Origin: Nonomuraea helvata
GTDB taxonomy: Bacteria > Actinomycetota > Actinomycetes > Streptosporangiales > Streptosporangiaceae
Assembly (NCBI RefSeq): GCF_039535785.1
Contig: NZ_BAAAXV010000001.1
Location: forward strand, 2,418,001 to 2,482,000
Reading direction: 5' to 3'
Length of the DNA: 64,000 bases
Shown in pieces: positions 20,243-28,493 of this stretch. Positions within the stretch are counted from its first letter, which is position 1, and each line of letters opens with the position of its first letter. A program made the translations under genes and the position numbers. The notes under the pieces are model-generated. The model was not told the origin of the DNA, did no database searches, and saw only the letters and a list, made by a program, of their open reading frames with translations.

Positions 20243-20845
20243 TCAGGCGGTGATCAGTTCGGCCATCGTGAGATCGCGGAAGGCCGTGGTGAGCAGGTCT
20301 TCCGAGGCCCGTTCAAAAAGGGCCCCCGAGGCGCGGTGGGGAAGGTCCACCGTGCGGACGTGACGGAAACCGCGGCGGCGGTAGTACTCCTGGAGCCGCC
20401 GGTTCCCCTTGGCGCAGTCCAGCCGCAGCCAGGGCAGCCCGGCCGCGTGGGCCGAGGCGCCGGCCCAGTCCAGGAGGGCGTCGCCGAGGCCGCTGCCGGA
20501 CCAGGGGCGGGCCACGGCGAGCTTGTGGACGTAAAGGGCCGCCCCGGGGTCGTCGTCCAGCGTCCAGAACTCCGGATCCGCGTGGCCGTCGAGGGCTATG
20601 GTGGCGACAGGCGGGGCCGATTCGTCGGGGTCGAGGTATCTGAGCTCATCGTCGAGCAGGAACAGCACCCGCTCCTCGATGAGCGGTTCGATCCGCTCGG
20701 GGCCGAAGCCCCCGCGCGGCCACTGCCGCACTCCTTGCGTGTAGAGCCACTCGGCGGTGTCCGCGAGCAGGGTGAGTACGCCAGGAAGGTCCTCGGGCTC
20801 GGCTCGCCGGAGAGCGAGCGGGTGAAGCAGGGTGTTTGTGTGCAT
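20243..20845 (-). CDS. GNAT family N-acetyltransferase
   Basis: A 200-residue acetyl-CoA-dependent transferase. The start at 20845 is selected because GGGAG lies 8 nt upstream and LALRRAEPEDLPGVLTLL follows at the expected GNAT position; a longer upstream reading frame has no ribosome-binding site. The acetyl-CoA loop motif is VARPWSGSGLGDALLDWA, and the C-terminal LQEYYRRRGFRHV is the typical motif B region. The substrate is unknown. The 200 bp upstream include a conspicuously AT-rich patch near 20931-20960 that may contain its promoter. Confidence 0.85.
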   Translation of the reverse strand: MHTNTLLHPLALRRAEPEDLPGVLTLLADTAEWLYTQGVRQWPRGGFGPERIEPLIEERVLFLLDDELRYLDPDESAPPVATIALDGHADPEFWTLDDDPGAALYVHKLAVARPWSGSGLGDALLDWAGASAHAAGLPWLRLDCAKGNRRLQEYYRRRGFRHVRTVDLPHRASGALFERASEDLLTTAFRDLTMAELITA

Positions 20846-21046
20846 AATACAACTCCCGTTGCGTTGGGTGCGCGCGCAAACACAGAGCGTGATGACGCAA
20901 TGTCGCGCAGGCCCGAAATGGGGCCTCAACCCGATATATATGGATAAATGGCGATTTAGGGGAGTATGCACGACTCCCCATGGCCAGCGAGGCGGCTATT
21001 TCTCGCTGCGCCCGGCCGGCTGAATCACCCCTTCATCCCGAGCCCG

Positions 21047-21802
21047 TTAGCGGCCGTCGAGCTCGTACCTGATCAAATGCTTGTCGGCGGGCAGCACCGA
21101 CACCGCGACACGTACGGGCATGTCCGCCGCGTCGAATCCGACGCGGACGTAGACCATGACCGGCGTGCCGAGCTCTAGTTGGAGGCGCTCGGCCTCCTCC
21201 TGGTTGGGCATGCGGGCCCAGATGTCGTCCACGACGCGCACCTGTGCGTGGCCCAGTTCCTCCAATACCCGGTTCGCCCCTCGCGCGATGTCCCCGGGCC
21301 TGGCGATCTCGGAGTCGGCAACGAGATCACGCGGGAAGTAGGAATCGTTGGTGTTGTACGGCTGTCCGTCCACGAAACGCAGACGGCGTCTCACCACCGC
21401 CAATTCCCCGTCCGCCAGCTCCAGCCTGCTGGCGATCTCCTCGACGGGAGACACCGTCAGCACCTCGATGTACTGACTCGGCGCGCGGCCTTCTTGCGCA
21501 ACGGCGTAGGCGAAGGCTTCCCGCAGTTCGCCTGAAGGTGGCGGCTCCAGCTCCCGCTGCGGATAGATCAGCAGCGGTCTGCGATCCCTGACCACTGTCC
21601 CGCGCCGCGGCGTGCGCGTGACGAGCCCCTCATTGACGAGCTCTCCCAGGGCCAGCCTTACGGTGTTCCTGCTCACCCCATGGTCTTCCATGAGCTGCGC
21701 CTCGGTCGGTAGCTGTGCCCCCGGGCCGAGGACACCCGAGTAGATGGCTCGACGCAATTCCGCAGCCACCTGCTGATACAGCACCGACCTTGCCACTTTC
21801 AC
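21047..21802 (-). CDS. GntR family regulator (HutC/UTRA subfamily)
   Basis: A 251-residue transcription factor. The N-terminal winged helix reads YQQVAAELRRAIYSGVLGPG, then LPTEAQLMEDHGVSRNTVR and GLVTRTPRRGTVV. The C-terminal UTRA effector domain spans about 95-245. It is divergent from a small hypothetical gene with a 131-bp gap. A short palindrome sits just upstream of its start, suggesting autoregulation. The effector is unknown. Confidence 0.88.
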   Translation of the reverse strand: MKVARSVLYQQVAAELRRAIYSGVLGPGAQLPTEAQLMEDHGVSRNTVRLALGELVNEGLVTRTPRRGTVVRDRRPLLIYPQRELEPPPSGELREAFAYAVAQEGRAPSQYIEVLTVSPVEEIASRLELADGELAVVRRRLRFVDGQPYNTNDSYFPRDLVADSEIARPGDIARGANRVLEELGHAQVRVVDDIWARMPNQEEAERLQLELGTPVMVYVRVGFDAADMPVRVAVSVLPADKHLIRYELDGR

Positions 21803-21807
21803 CCCTT

Positions 21808-21819
21808 TTGTTCCAACAA
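21808..21819. promoter_or_regulatory. Candidate GntR operator
   Basis: TTGTTCCAACAA is a perfect palindrome apart from its two central bases. It lies 6 nt upstream of the GntR start and overlaps the leader. A weaker similar half (TTGGTACAAA) occurs near 21892 in the same divergent gap. Confidence 0.35.
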
Positions 21820-21933
21820 TTTAGACGATCTGGTTCTAGCAGGCCACAACCCCTTGACCGAACCCCCTCCAGCGGCCCATCATCCATTCGTTGGTACAAA
21901 TCCATCTAAAGGCCGGTGAGGGGGTGAAGGCCA

Positions 21934-22251
21934 GTGTTGCCGGTCCGCACGGGTACGCCGTACCTGCCCTGGCATGACCCTGGTGAAGCAATCCGTTTAC
22001 TGCGTTACGGATTGCCTCGCGCGGGATTCACCCACACCTACCAGAGCGACGGCGCATCCGAGCAATCGGTGTTGACTGAGCTGACCGCGTGGTGCGACGA
22101 CGGATCCTTTGTCTGGAAAGAGGAGGGTGGCGCCCCCGTCACGCACCCCATCGATGACCCGGTTGGTGCAGCTCGACGCATCGCCGCACGTTACCGGCAG
22201 CAGGAGCTTTCACACTCCCCCATCGACTCCGTGCGCGATTCAACGGCCTAG
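21934..22251 (+). CDS. Small hypothetical protein divergent from GntR
   Basis: A 105-residue protein beginning (GTG) VLPVRTGTPYLPWHDPGEA and containing FTHTYQSDGASEQSVLTELTAW and a basic C-terminal half (AARRIAARYRQQEL). No motif or family recognised. No signal peptide or membrane segment. The start is uncertain, though a GGTGAGGGGG tract lies upstream. Its opposition to the GntR gene suggests that regulator may control it. Confidence 0.5.
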   Translation: MLPVRTGTPYLPWHDPGEAIRLLRYGLPRAGFTHTYQSDGASEQSVLTELTAWCDDGSFVWKEEGGAPVTHPIDDPVGAARRIAARYRQQELSHSPIDSVRDSTA

Positions 22252-22779
22252 GACTCCATCCCTCGCCGGAGTCCTGGCGCCGCCGCTCACGGGGCAGGAA
22301 GCGCGTCCTGGCGGGTCCCCCACGCCCGCCAGGGCGCGCTTTCCTCTGAATGGGAACCCGATGGCGCGCCGCTCCTCCCGATCCAGGGGACCGCGCCGCC
22401 TCCTCTGACGACCAGGCGGCCCGCGCGCCCCCGCCACCCGCCTTCCCGCCATGACGGACGGTGCCCAGCGCCGTCCACGACCCCCTCGTGTACGGCGGGC
22501 ACGGCCGGCCCCACCTTCCGACCGTGGCCGGGCCCCGTCCAGACGCGCACGGCACGACCGGCCGAGTGACCGGCGGACAGGCATGATCGTGACCCGCGAC
22601 CTCCGGGCCATGCCTGTCACCAAGTCCGAACCAGTCATCGCTTGCCGCCAAGTCCGAGCCGTCCGCGTTGACGCCTACTGCCTCATCATCAACCCTCGGA
22701 GCCCAACCAGGGGGCCGCTTCGTGATGGTGGGACTGGTGGGATTTTCCGGTACCAATCCAATTTCCGGACCAAGGTCAA
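22252..22779. other. 528-bp intergenic region with hairpin, no gene supported
   Basis: Between the small hypothetical gene and the DUF35 gene. It holds a long imperfect hairpin at 22301-22339 (listed separately) and a smaller GACGG/CCGTC hairpin near 22454. Open frames here are Arg/Pro-rich and look like GC-driven artefacts. No promoter or RNA gene recognised. Confidence 0.5.
22301..22339. terminator. Long imperfect hairpin
   Basis: The arms 22301-22316 and 22324-22339 pair over 16 positions with two mismatches (GCGCG-CCTGGCGGG type) around a 7-nt C-rich loop, followed on the plus strand by TTTCCTCT. It suits a terminator for the upstream small gene, 49 nt after its stop. Confidence 0.5.
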
Positions 22780-23223
22780 CTAGCGGGAGGATGTACGCCG
22801 GGCCGGATGAGTATCCAGATTCCCGTCATCCTCCGCAGGCTCCCAGTCCACCAGCGTCAGCTCCTCGTCGATCCTGCGGTAGGCGACCCGGACCCGCTCG
22901 CCGGGCTCCGGGGGCCGATCGCCGCGCCAGTTCCCGTACACGAAGCACCCCGGCACCGCCGCCAGCCTGACCATCACCACCACGTACGGCTCCGCCAACC
23001 CCGGCATGAACGGCTGATGATTGACGATCCAGCTCTCCACGACTCCCTCGGGCTCCACCTCCCGCCAGTGCCACGCCTCCGTCCGGCACGCGGGGCAGAA
23101 CGCCCGCGCCGGGAAGCGCGCCGCCCCGCAGCCGTCGCACTCCTGCACGGCGAACTCCCGCCTGCCGACACGCTCCCACCACGGCCTCGAGTCCCGGTCG
23201 AACGCCGGCCGGTACGCCGCCAT
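22780..23223 (-). CDS. DUF35 OB-fold / rubredoxin-like zinc ribbon protein
   Basis: A 147-residue acyl-CoA-binding partner protein. The N-terminal zinc ribbon is CDGCGAARFPARAFCPAC (about residues 29-46), followed by an OB fold (GVVESWIVNHQPF, AEPYVVVMVRL, PGERVRVAYRRIDEEL). In steroid catabolism, DUF35 proteins pair with thiolase-like Ltp proteins to form retro-aldolases that release the side chain; a standalone DUF35 next to an Ltp gene matches mycobacterial Rv3521/Rv3522. The ATG shares a base with the upstream thiolase-like gene's stop (TGATG). GGAGG precedes it. Confidence 0.85.
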   Translation of the reverse strand: MAAYRPAFDRDSRPWWERVGRREFAVQECDGCGAARFPARAFCPACRTEAWHWREVEPEGVVESWIVNHQPFMPGLAEPYVVVMVRLAAVPGCFVYGNWRGDRPPEPGERVRVAYRRIDEELTLVDWEPAEDDGNLDTHPARRTSSR

Positions 23224-24404
23224 CACGGCCTCCTCAGGATCAGGGCGGAGGTGGCCGGGAGGATGTAGCCGGGCTGGGCGGTGGAGAGCGCGACCTCGGC
23301 GCCCACCACCTGGCGGTCCCCGGCGTCGCCCCTGAGCTGGGAGACCGCCTCGGCGATGTGGTTCATGCCGTGGACGTAACCCTCCGATAGGAAGCCCCCG
23401 TGGGTGTTGACCGGGAGCGGACCGTCCGGCGCGGTCGCGCCGGAGGCCACGTACGGGCCGCCCTCGCCCTTGCCGCAGAACCCGTAGTCCTCGAGCTGGA
23501 CGATCACCGAGTACGTGAAGCAGTCGTACAGCTCGGCCACGTCGATGTCGCCCGGCCCGAGCCCGGCCTGCGCGTAGAGGCGCGGAGCCAGGGCGGCGGC
23601 CGCCGTCACCGTGGGGTCGGCGGACGGGTCACCGGAGAGATGAGACGTGCCACCGCCCCAGGCGGCGGCCGAGACCAGCACCGGAGGGCGACGGAGCGAG
23701 CGGGCGCGCTCGGCCGTGGTGACGACCACGGCGCAGGCGCCGTCCGTCTCCAGGCAGCAGTCCAGCAGCCGGAACGGCTCCGCGATCCACCTGCTCGCCA
23801 GATAGTCGTCCAGCGTGATCGGGGTACGCATCAACGCCCGCGGGTTCTTGGCGGCGTTGGCGCGCTGGGTGACTGCCAGTTGCCCGAAGTGCTCGGCTTT
23901 CGTGCCGTATTTCGACATGTGGGCTCGGGCGTACATGGCGTACTGCTGCGGCGGCGCCACATACCCGTACGGAGCCTGATACTGCACCTCAGGGCTCACC
24001 GGAACGCCCCGGCCCGTGCCACCCATGCGGAACTCCGAGCGGGCGTTGATGGCCCGGTAGCAGACGACCGTCTCGGCCATCCCCGCCGCCACCGCCAGCG
24101 CCGCCTGACCGACGACCGCGTGCGACACGCTCCCGCCGCCGAACTGGTCCAGGTGCCAGGCGAGGTCCGTCAGACCCAGCGCCGGCCCGACCAGCGTGGG
24201 CGCCGCCGAGTCCCCCACGCGGTGCGTGGCCAGCCCGTCCACGTCGTCCACCGAGAGCCCCGCGTCCTCGACCGCGGCCAGCACGGCTCGACAGGCGAGG
24301 GTGAGCGTGCTGACGCCCGAGTCCTTGGTGAACGGGGTGTAACCCACCCCGGCTATGGCGGTGCGGTCCCGGAAGTCAAGCAAGCGCTTGGACACATTCG
24401 TCAC
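23223..24404 (-). CDS. Thiolase-like lipid-transfer protein / steroid aldolase subunit (Ltp family)
   Basis: A 393-residue thiolase-superfamily protein of the SCPx/Ltp type. Features are TAIAGVGYTPFTKDSG at the N-terminus, DQFGGGSVSHAVVGQAALAV, ELYDCFTYSVIVQLEDYGFC (about 292-311) and NTHGGFLSEGYVHGMNHIAE. The usual thiolase Cys-His-Cys set is not intact, as in Ltp2-type aldolases, which act with a DUF35 partner. The pairing with the downstream DUF35 gene supports this. The start is uncertain: the annotated GTG places the operator inside codons 5-9, so a TTG at 24383 or a leaderless GTG start is possible. Confidence 0.82.
   Translation of the reverse strand: MTNVSKRLLDFRDRTAIAGVGYTPFTKDSGVSTLTLACRAVLAAVEDAGLSVDDVDGLATHRVGDSAAPTLVGPALGLTDLAWHLDQFGGGSVSHAVVGQAALAVAAGMAETVVCYRAINARSEFRMGGTGRGVPVSPEVQYQAPYGYVAPPQQYAMYARAHMSKYGTKAEHFGQLAVTQRANAAKNPRALMRTPITLDDYLASRWIAEPFRLLDCCLETDGACAVVVTTAERARSLRRPPVLVSAAAWGGGTSHLSGDPSADPTVTAAAALAPRLYAQAGLGPGDIDVAELYDCFTYSVIVQLEDYGFCGKGEGGPYVASGATAPDGPLPVNTHGGFLSEGYVHGMNHIAEAVSQLRGDAGDRQVVGAEVALSTAQPGYILPATSALILRRP
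24379..24392 (-). promoter_or_regulatory. KstR2-like operator 3 (Ltp/DUF35 unit)
   Basis: AGCAAGCGCTTGGA, one base off the KstR2 consensus, within the symmetrical CAAGCAAGCGCTTG. It overlaps the annotated 5' end of the thiolase-like gene, about 12-25 nt inside the GTG start, which questions that start or implies a leaderless transcript. Confidence 0.72.
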
Positions 24405-24493
24405 ACTAAGCCGGACATTTCTCCCATGTCAACGCGCCCCACCCCACGCGACATGCGAACTTGACATGGTTTCGCCGGTTCACCTACCGTCCA

Positions 24494-24507
24494 AGCAAGC
24501 GCTTGGT
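24494..24507 (+). promoter_or_regulatory. KstR2-like operator 4 (flavin reductase/fadE30/ipdF unit)
   Basis: AGCAAGCGCTTGGT, an exact match to the reported KstR2 consensus AnCAAGnnCTTGnT, extended to CCAAGCAAGCGCTTGG. It lies 36 nt upstream of the ATG at 24544 and 115 bp from operator 3, so each divergent unit has its own site. Confidence 0.78.
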
Positions 24508-24543
24508 AAGATAGGGCGCAGCCGGTGGACTAGGAGGCGGACC

Positions 24544-25155
24544 ATGAGCACACACGCTGCCCGGCTCGTGGCGCCGGACGGCTGTCGCGGCCTTCCGACG
24601 CCCCATCAGCGCAGAAATCGCAATGGAGCCGCCATGCCGACCGGCCCTTCCTATCAGAGCGCGAACGGCCATCTCGACAGCCGCCTCTTCCGGCAGGTGC
24701 TCGGCAGGTTCGCGACCGGCGTGGTGGCGATCACGGCGGTCGACCCGGCGAGCGGGCAGCCGTGCGGGCTGGCGGCCAACTCCTTCACTTCCGTCTCGCT
24801 CACGCCGCCTCTCGTGGCGTTCTGCGTGGCGTACACGAGCACGAGCTGGCCCAGGGTGCGCGGCGCGAAGGTCGTCACCGTCAACGTGCTGGCCGAGCAC
24901 CAGCAGGACGTGTGCGCCCAGATGGCGACCAAGGGCGGCGACAAGTTCGCGGGCCTGGAGTGGACCGGCTCCCCCGGCGGCAACCCGGTGCTCGAAGGCG
25001 CGCTGGCCTGGATGGACTGCGTGGTCGAGGCCGAGCACCCGGCCGGTGACCACGTGATCGTGGTGGCCAGGGTACTCCAGCTCGACACGCACGCCGAAGG
25101 CGGCCCTCTGGTGTTCTTCCGCGGCGGGTACGGCGGTTTCGTTGAGCCTGCCTGA
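24544..25155 (+). CDS. Flavin reductase family protein
   Basis: A 203-residue FMN-binding split-barrel protein. FRQVLGRFATGVVAITAVDP, LAANSFTSVSLTPPLVAFCV and VNVLAEHQQDVCAQMATKGGDKF are standard blocks of the flavin reductase family that supplies reduced flavin to monooxygenases (as HsaB does for HsaA). The ATG at 24544 is preferred because AGGAGG lies 6 nt upstream; an alternative ATG at 24634 also has a weak GGAG. It is first in a unit with fadE30 and ipdF under an exact KstR2-like site. Its monooxygenase partner is not obvious here; the luciferase-like protein is one possibility. Confidence 0.82.
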   Translation: MSTHAARLVAPDGCRGLPTPHQRRNRNGAAMPTGPSYQSANGHLDSRLFRQVLGRFATGVVAITAVDPASGQPCGLAANSFTSVSLTPPLVAFCVAYTSTSWPRVRGAKVVTVNVLAEHQQDVCAQMATKGGDKFAGLEWTGSPGGNPVLEGALAWMDCVVEAEHPAGDHVIVVARVLQLDTHAEGGPLVFFRGGYGGFVEPA

Positions 25156-26302
25156 CCCGTCGGGAGCCGCGCCGGGGCTCCGCGAGGAGGCCAGGGCCTG
25201 GCTGGAGGAGGCGCTGAGCGGCGAGTTCGCCCACGTCAGGGGGCTCGGCGGGCCGGGGCGCGAGCACGAGGGCCACGACCTGCGCCAGGCGTGGGAGCGC
25301 CACCTCGGCAAGGCCGGCTGGACCTGCCTGGGCTGGCCCGAGCGGTACGGCGGCCGCGCCGCCTCCCTGGAGGACCAGGTGGCCTTCTACGAGGAGTACG
25401 CCAGGGCCGACGCCCCCGCGAGGGTGGGTCACATCGGCGAGGGGCTGATAGGCCCGACCATCCTCGAGTTCGGCACCGACGAGCAGAAGGACCGCTTCCT
25501 GCCGCCCATCCAGCGGGGCGAGGAGCTGTGGTGCCAGGGCTACTCGGAGCCCGAGGCCGGCTCCGACCTCGCCAACGTCCAGACGAAGGCACACCTCGAA
25601 GGCGGCGAATGGGTCATCACCGGCCAGAAGGTGTGGACCTCGCTGGCGCACGTGGCCGACTGGTGTTTCGTGCTCTGCCGCACGGAGCCGGGCTCGCAGC
25701 GGCATCGAGGCCTGTCGTACCTGCTCGTCCCCATGGAGCAGCCCGGCGTCGTCGTACGGCCGATCGTGCAGCTGACCGGGACGTCCGAGTTCAACGAGGT
25801 GTTCTTCGACGGCGCGCGCACGGCCGCGGGGAACATCCTGGGGGCGCCGGGCGACGGCTGGCGGGTCGCGATGGCCACGCTCGGCCACGAGCGGGGCGTC
25901 TCGACGCTCGGGCAGCAGATCGGGTTCAGGCGTGAGCTGGCCAAGGTGATCGAGACGGCCCGGAGCACCGGCGCCATCGACGATCCCGTGCTGCGCGACC
26001 GGCTCGTCCGGTCGTGGCTGGAGCTGGAGGTCATGCGGCTCAACGCGCTCAGGATGCTGCGCCCCGACCCGGGTCCCGAGGTGTCGATCGCCAAGCTCTA
26101 CTGGTCGGAGTGGCACCGGAGGCTGGGCGAGCTGGCGCAGGCCGTGCAGGGCAGAGCCGGGCTGGTGGCCCGGAGCGAAGAGGGCGAGCTCAACGAGCTG
26201 CAGCGGCTCTACCTCTTCAGCCGGGCGGACACGATCTATGCCGGATCCAGCGAGATCCAGCGGAACATCATCGCCGAGCGCACCCTGGGACTCCCCCGCT
26301 GA
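25142..26302 (+). CDS. fadE30: Acyl-CoA dehydrogenase FadE30
   Basis: A 386-residue acyl-CoA dehydrogenase, the length of mycobacterial FadE30 (about 385), which introduces a double bond into the propionyl side chain of HIP-CoA. Motifs are YSEPEAGSDLANVQTKA (about 138-154), the FAD-contacting WVITGQKVWTS, LGHERGVSTLGQQ and the C-terminal YAGSSEIQRNIIAERTLGLP. The start is TTG, overlapping the flavin reductase by 14 nt. It is followed directly by ipdF, an order also seen in M. tuberculosis (Rv3560c-Rv3559c). The specific assignment rests on length plus neighbour. Confidence 0.86.
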   Translation: MSLPDPSGAAPGLREEARAWLEEALSGEFAHVRGLGGPGREHEGHDLRQAWERHLGKAGWTCLGWPERYGGRAASLEDQVAFYEEYARADAPARVGHIGEGLIGPTILEFGTDEQKDRFLPPIQRGEELWCQGYSEPEAGSDLANVQTKAHLEGGEWVITGQKVWTSLAHVADWCFVLCRTEPGSQRHRGLSYLLVPMEQPGVVVRPIVQLTGTSEFNEVFFDGARTAAGNILGAPGDGWRVAMATLGHERGVSTLGQQIGFRRELAKVIETARSTGAIDDPVLRDRLVRSWLELEVMRLNALRMLRPDPGPEVSIAKLYWSEWHRRLGELAQAVQGRAGLVARSEEGELNELQRLYLFSRADTIYAGSSEIQRNIIAERTLGLPR

Positions 26303-26312
26303 TTGGAGCACG

Positions 26313-27086
26313 ATGCCTCCTCCCTATCCGAAGGCGCACGGACTGCTTGACGGCAAGGTGACGCTGGTGACGGCCGCCGCCGGAGCGGGCATCGGCTACG
26401 CGACCGCGCGGCGCTGCGCCGAGGAGGGCGCGACGATCGTCCTGTCGGACCGGCACGAGCGCCGCCTGTCCGAGGCCGCCGACGCGCTGACCGAGCTCAC
26501 CGGCGTCAAGCCGCTCGCCGTGCCGTGCGACGTGACGTCGGAGCCGCAGGTGCTGGCGCTGTTCGACGCGGTGGTGGAGGCGCACGGCAGGCTCGACGTG
26601 GTCGTCAACAACGCCGGTCTGGGCGGTACGGCCCCGCTGGCCGAGATGTCCGACGACCAGTGGCACGCGGTCATCGACGTCACCCTGAACGGCACCATGC
26701 GCTGCACCAGGGCGGCACTCAGGCAGATGATCGCCCAGGGCTCCGGCGTCATCGTGAACAACGCCTCCGTGATCGGCTGGCGGGCCCAGCGGGGCCAGTC
26801 GCACTACGCGGCGGCCAAGGCCGGGGTGATGGCGCTGACCAGGTGCGTCGCGCTGGAGGCCGCCGAGCACGGCGTACGGGTCAACGCGGTGGCGCCCTCG
26901 CTGGCGGTGCACCCGTTCCTGGCGAAGGTGACCAGCGAGGAGCTGCTGGCGGAGCTGGCGGCCAAGGAGGCGTTCGGGCGGTCGGCCGAGCCGTGGGAGG
27001 TGGCCAACGTCATCGTCTTCCTGGCCAGCGACTACTCCTCGTACATGACGGGAGAGGTGGTCTCGGTCTCCTCGCAGCACCCCTGA
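26313..27086 (+). CDS. ipdF: Short-chain dehydrogenase IpdF
   Basis: A 257-residue SDR of the HIP branch, acting on a hydroxylated ring intermediate as CoA thioester. The coenzyme loop reads TAAAGAGIGYATARR (about residues 18-32) in place of the classical TGxxxGxG; the same Ala substitution is a recalled feature of mycobacterial IpdF. NNAGLGG, VIVNNASVIGWRAQ and the catalytic YAAAKAG follow, and it ends SSQHP. The ATG is preceded by GGAG and lies 10 nt after fadE30. Both gene order and protein length support the name. Confidence 0.84.
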   Translation: MPPPYPKAHGLLDGKVTLVTAAAGAGIGYATARRCAEEGATIVLSDRHERRLSEAADALTELTGVKPLAVPCDVTSEPQVLALFDAVVEAHGRLDVVVNNAGLGGTAPLAEMSDDQWHAVIDVTLNGTMRCTRAALRQMIAQGSGVIVNNASVIGWRAQRGQSHYAAAKAGVMALTRCVALEAAEHGVRVNAVAPSLAVHPFLAKVTSEELLAELAAKEAFGRSAEPWEVANVIVFLASDYSSYMTGEVVSVSSQHP

Positions 27087-27149
27087 CCAGGCCCTGTCAG
27101 GGAAAGACCAGGGTAGGCGGCAAGGGGATCGGGATCTAGGGTCCGGGGT

Positions 27150-28445
27150 ATGGGCGAACGCTCTTCCTTCCTGCTCGATGTCCTCATGGCCGAGTTCGGC
27201 GAGTCAATCCAGCGAGACCCCGCCGCTTTCAGGCGGAAATTTCGGAAAATGGCGGCTTCTCCTTTCGCCTTCTACCGGGGCAGCGCCTGCCTGTTCTACG
27301 CGGACGTGACCGGCACGTACGCGGACGGGTCCTACCTCGACGAGCCGACCAGCCGGGTCTGGATCCACGGCGACCTCCACGCGGAGAACTTCGGCACGTA
27401 CATGAACGCCTCCGGCGTCCTGGTCTTCAACGTCAACGACTTCGACGAGGCGTACGTGGGACCGTACGTCTGGGACCTCAAGCGCTTCGCCGCCAGCGTG
27501 GCGCTCATCGGGTACGCCAAGGCGCTGTCCGACGACGCGATCAGCGTGCTCGTGACCGACTTCGCCGGCGCGTACCTGGTCGAGCTGGCCGCCATCGCGG
27601 CCGGCGGGGACGACGCGATCGGCTCGCTCACGCTGGACACCACGACCGGCGTGCTGCACCGGGTCCTGCAGACGGCGCGGCTCAGCACGCGGGTGGCGCT
27701 GCTGGACGTCGAGACCGCGATCGACGACTACGACCGGCGGTTCGCGCTCATGGAGGGCCGGGAGAGCGTGGACGCGGCGACCAGGAAGGCGGTGCTGGCC
27801 GCGTTCCGCGACTACCTGACCACGCTGCCGGGGCAGACCGACGGCGTCGAGCACGTCATCAAGGACATGGCGCTGCGCAAGGGCGTGGGCATCGGCTCCG
27901 CGGGGCTGCCCTCGTACAACCTGCTGCTCGAAGGGCGCTCACAGGCGCTGGAGAACGACGTCATCCTCTACATGAAGCAGGCCGCGGTGCCCGCGGTGGC
28001 GCGGTACGTCACCGACGAGAAGGTGGCCTCCTACTTCCTGCACCAGGGGCATCGCACGGCGGAGTCGCAGCGGGCCCTGCAGGCGTACGCCGATCCGTGG
28101 CTCGGCTACACGACCCTGAACGGGGTGGGCCAGCTCGTGGCCGAGGTCTCGCCGTACTCCGCCGACCTCGACTGGGACGACGTCAACGAGCCGGAGGAGC
28201 TCCGCTCGATCGTGCAGGACCTGGGGCGGGCGGTGGCGCGCATGCACTCGGTGGCCGACGACGAGTCCAGCCACGACCTCGTCGACTTCTCGACGGAGGA
28301 GGCGATCGTGGCGGTGATCGGTGACGACAAGCCCGGATTTATCGGCATGCTGGTGGATTTTGCCCACCGCTATGGGGCACAGGCCCGGGAAGACCATCAA
28401 AGGTTCGTCGACCTGTTCCGCAACGGCCGCCTGCCTGGCGTCTGA
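27150..28445 (+). CDS. DUF2252 family protein (kinase-like fold)
   Basis: A 431-residue protein with DUF2252 landmarks: MAASPFAFYRGSACLFYADV (about residues 34-53), RVWIHGDLHAENFGTY (about 69-84), FNVNDFDEAYVGPYVWDLKR, and in the second half KDMALRKGVGIGSAGLPSYN and LHQGHRTAESQRALQAYADP. HGDLHxENFG and NDFDE resemble the catalytic and metal-binding loops of aminoglycoside-phosphotransferase-like kinases; activity has not been established for the family, to my knowledge. It is followed, after 48 bp, by an ATP-grasp gene, and a third ATP-dependent protein lies convergent. Confidence 0.85.
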   Translation: MGERSSFLLDVLMAEFGESIQRDPAAFRRKFRKMAASPFAFYRGSACLFYADVTGTYADGSYLDEPTSRVWIHGDLHAENFGTYMNASGVLVFNVNDFDEAYVGPYVWDLKRFAASVALIGYAKALSDDAISVLVTDFAGAYLVELAAIAAGGDDAIGSLTLDTTTGVLHRVLQTARLSTRVALLDVETAIDDYDRRFALMEGRESVDAATRKAVLAAFRDYLTTLPGQTDGVEHVIKDMALRKGVGIGSAGLPSYNLLLEGRSQALENDVILYMKQAAVPAVARYVTDEKVASYFLHQGHRTAESQRALQAYADPWLGYTTLNGVGQLVAEVSPYSADLDWDDVNEPEELRSIVQDLGRAVARMHSVADDESSHDLVDFSTEEAIVAVIGDDKPGFIGMLVDFAHRYGAQAREDHQRFVDLFRNGRLPGV

Positions 28446-28493
28446 CCCCCAGGTGCTGGACGCTGCGACCGCGCGGGCGGGAGGAGGGGCGTC

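Noticed and set aside
22139..22756. 205-codon minus-strand frame in the gap before the DUF35 gene
   Set aside because: Arg/Gly/Pro-rich with no family features, overlaps the hairpin region and the neighbouring small gene, and competing frames of similar length exist on both strands.
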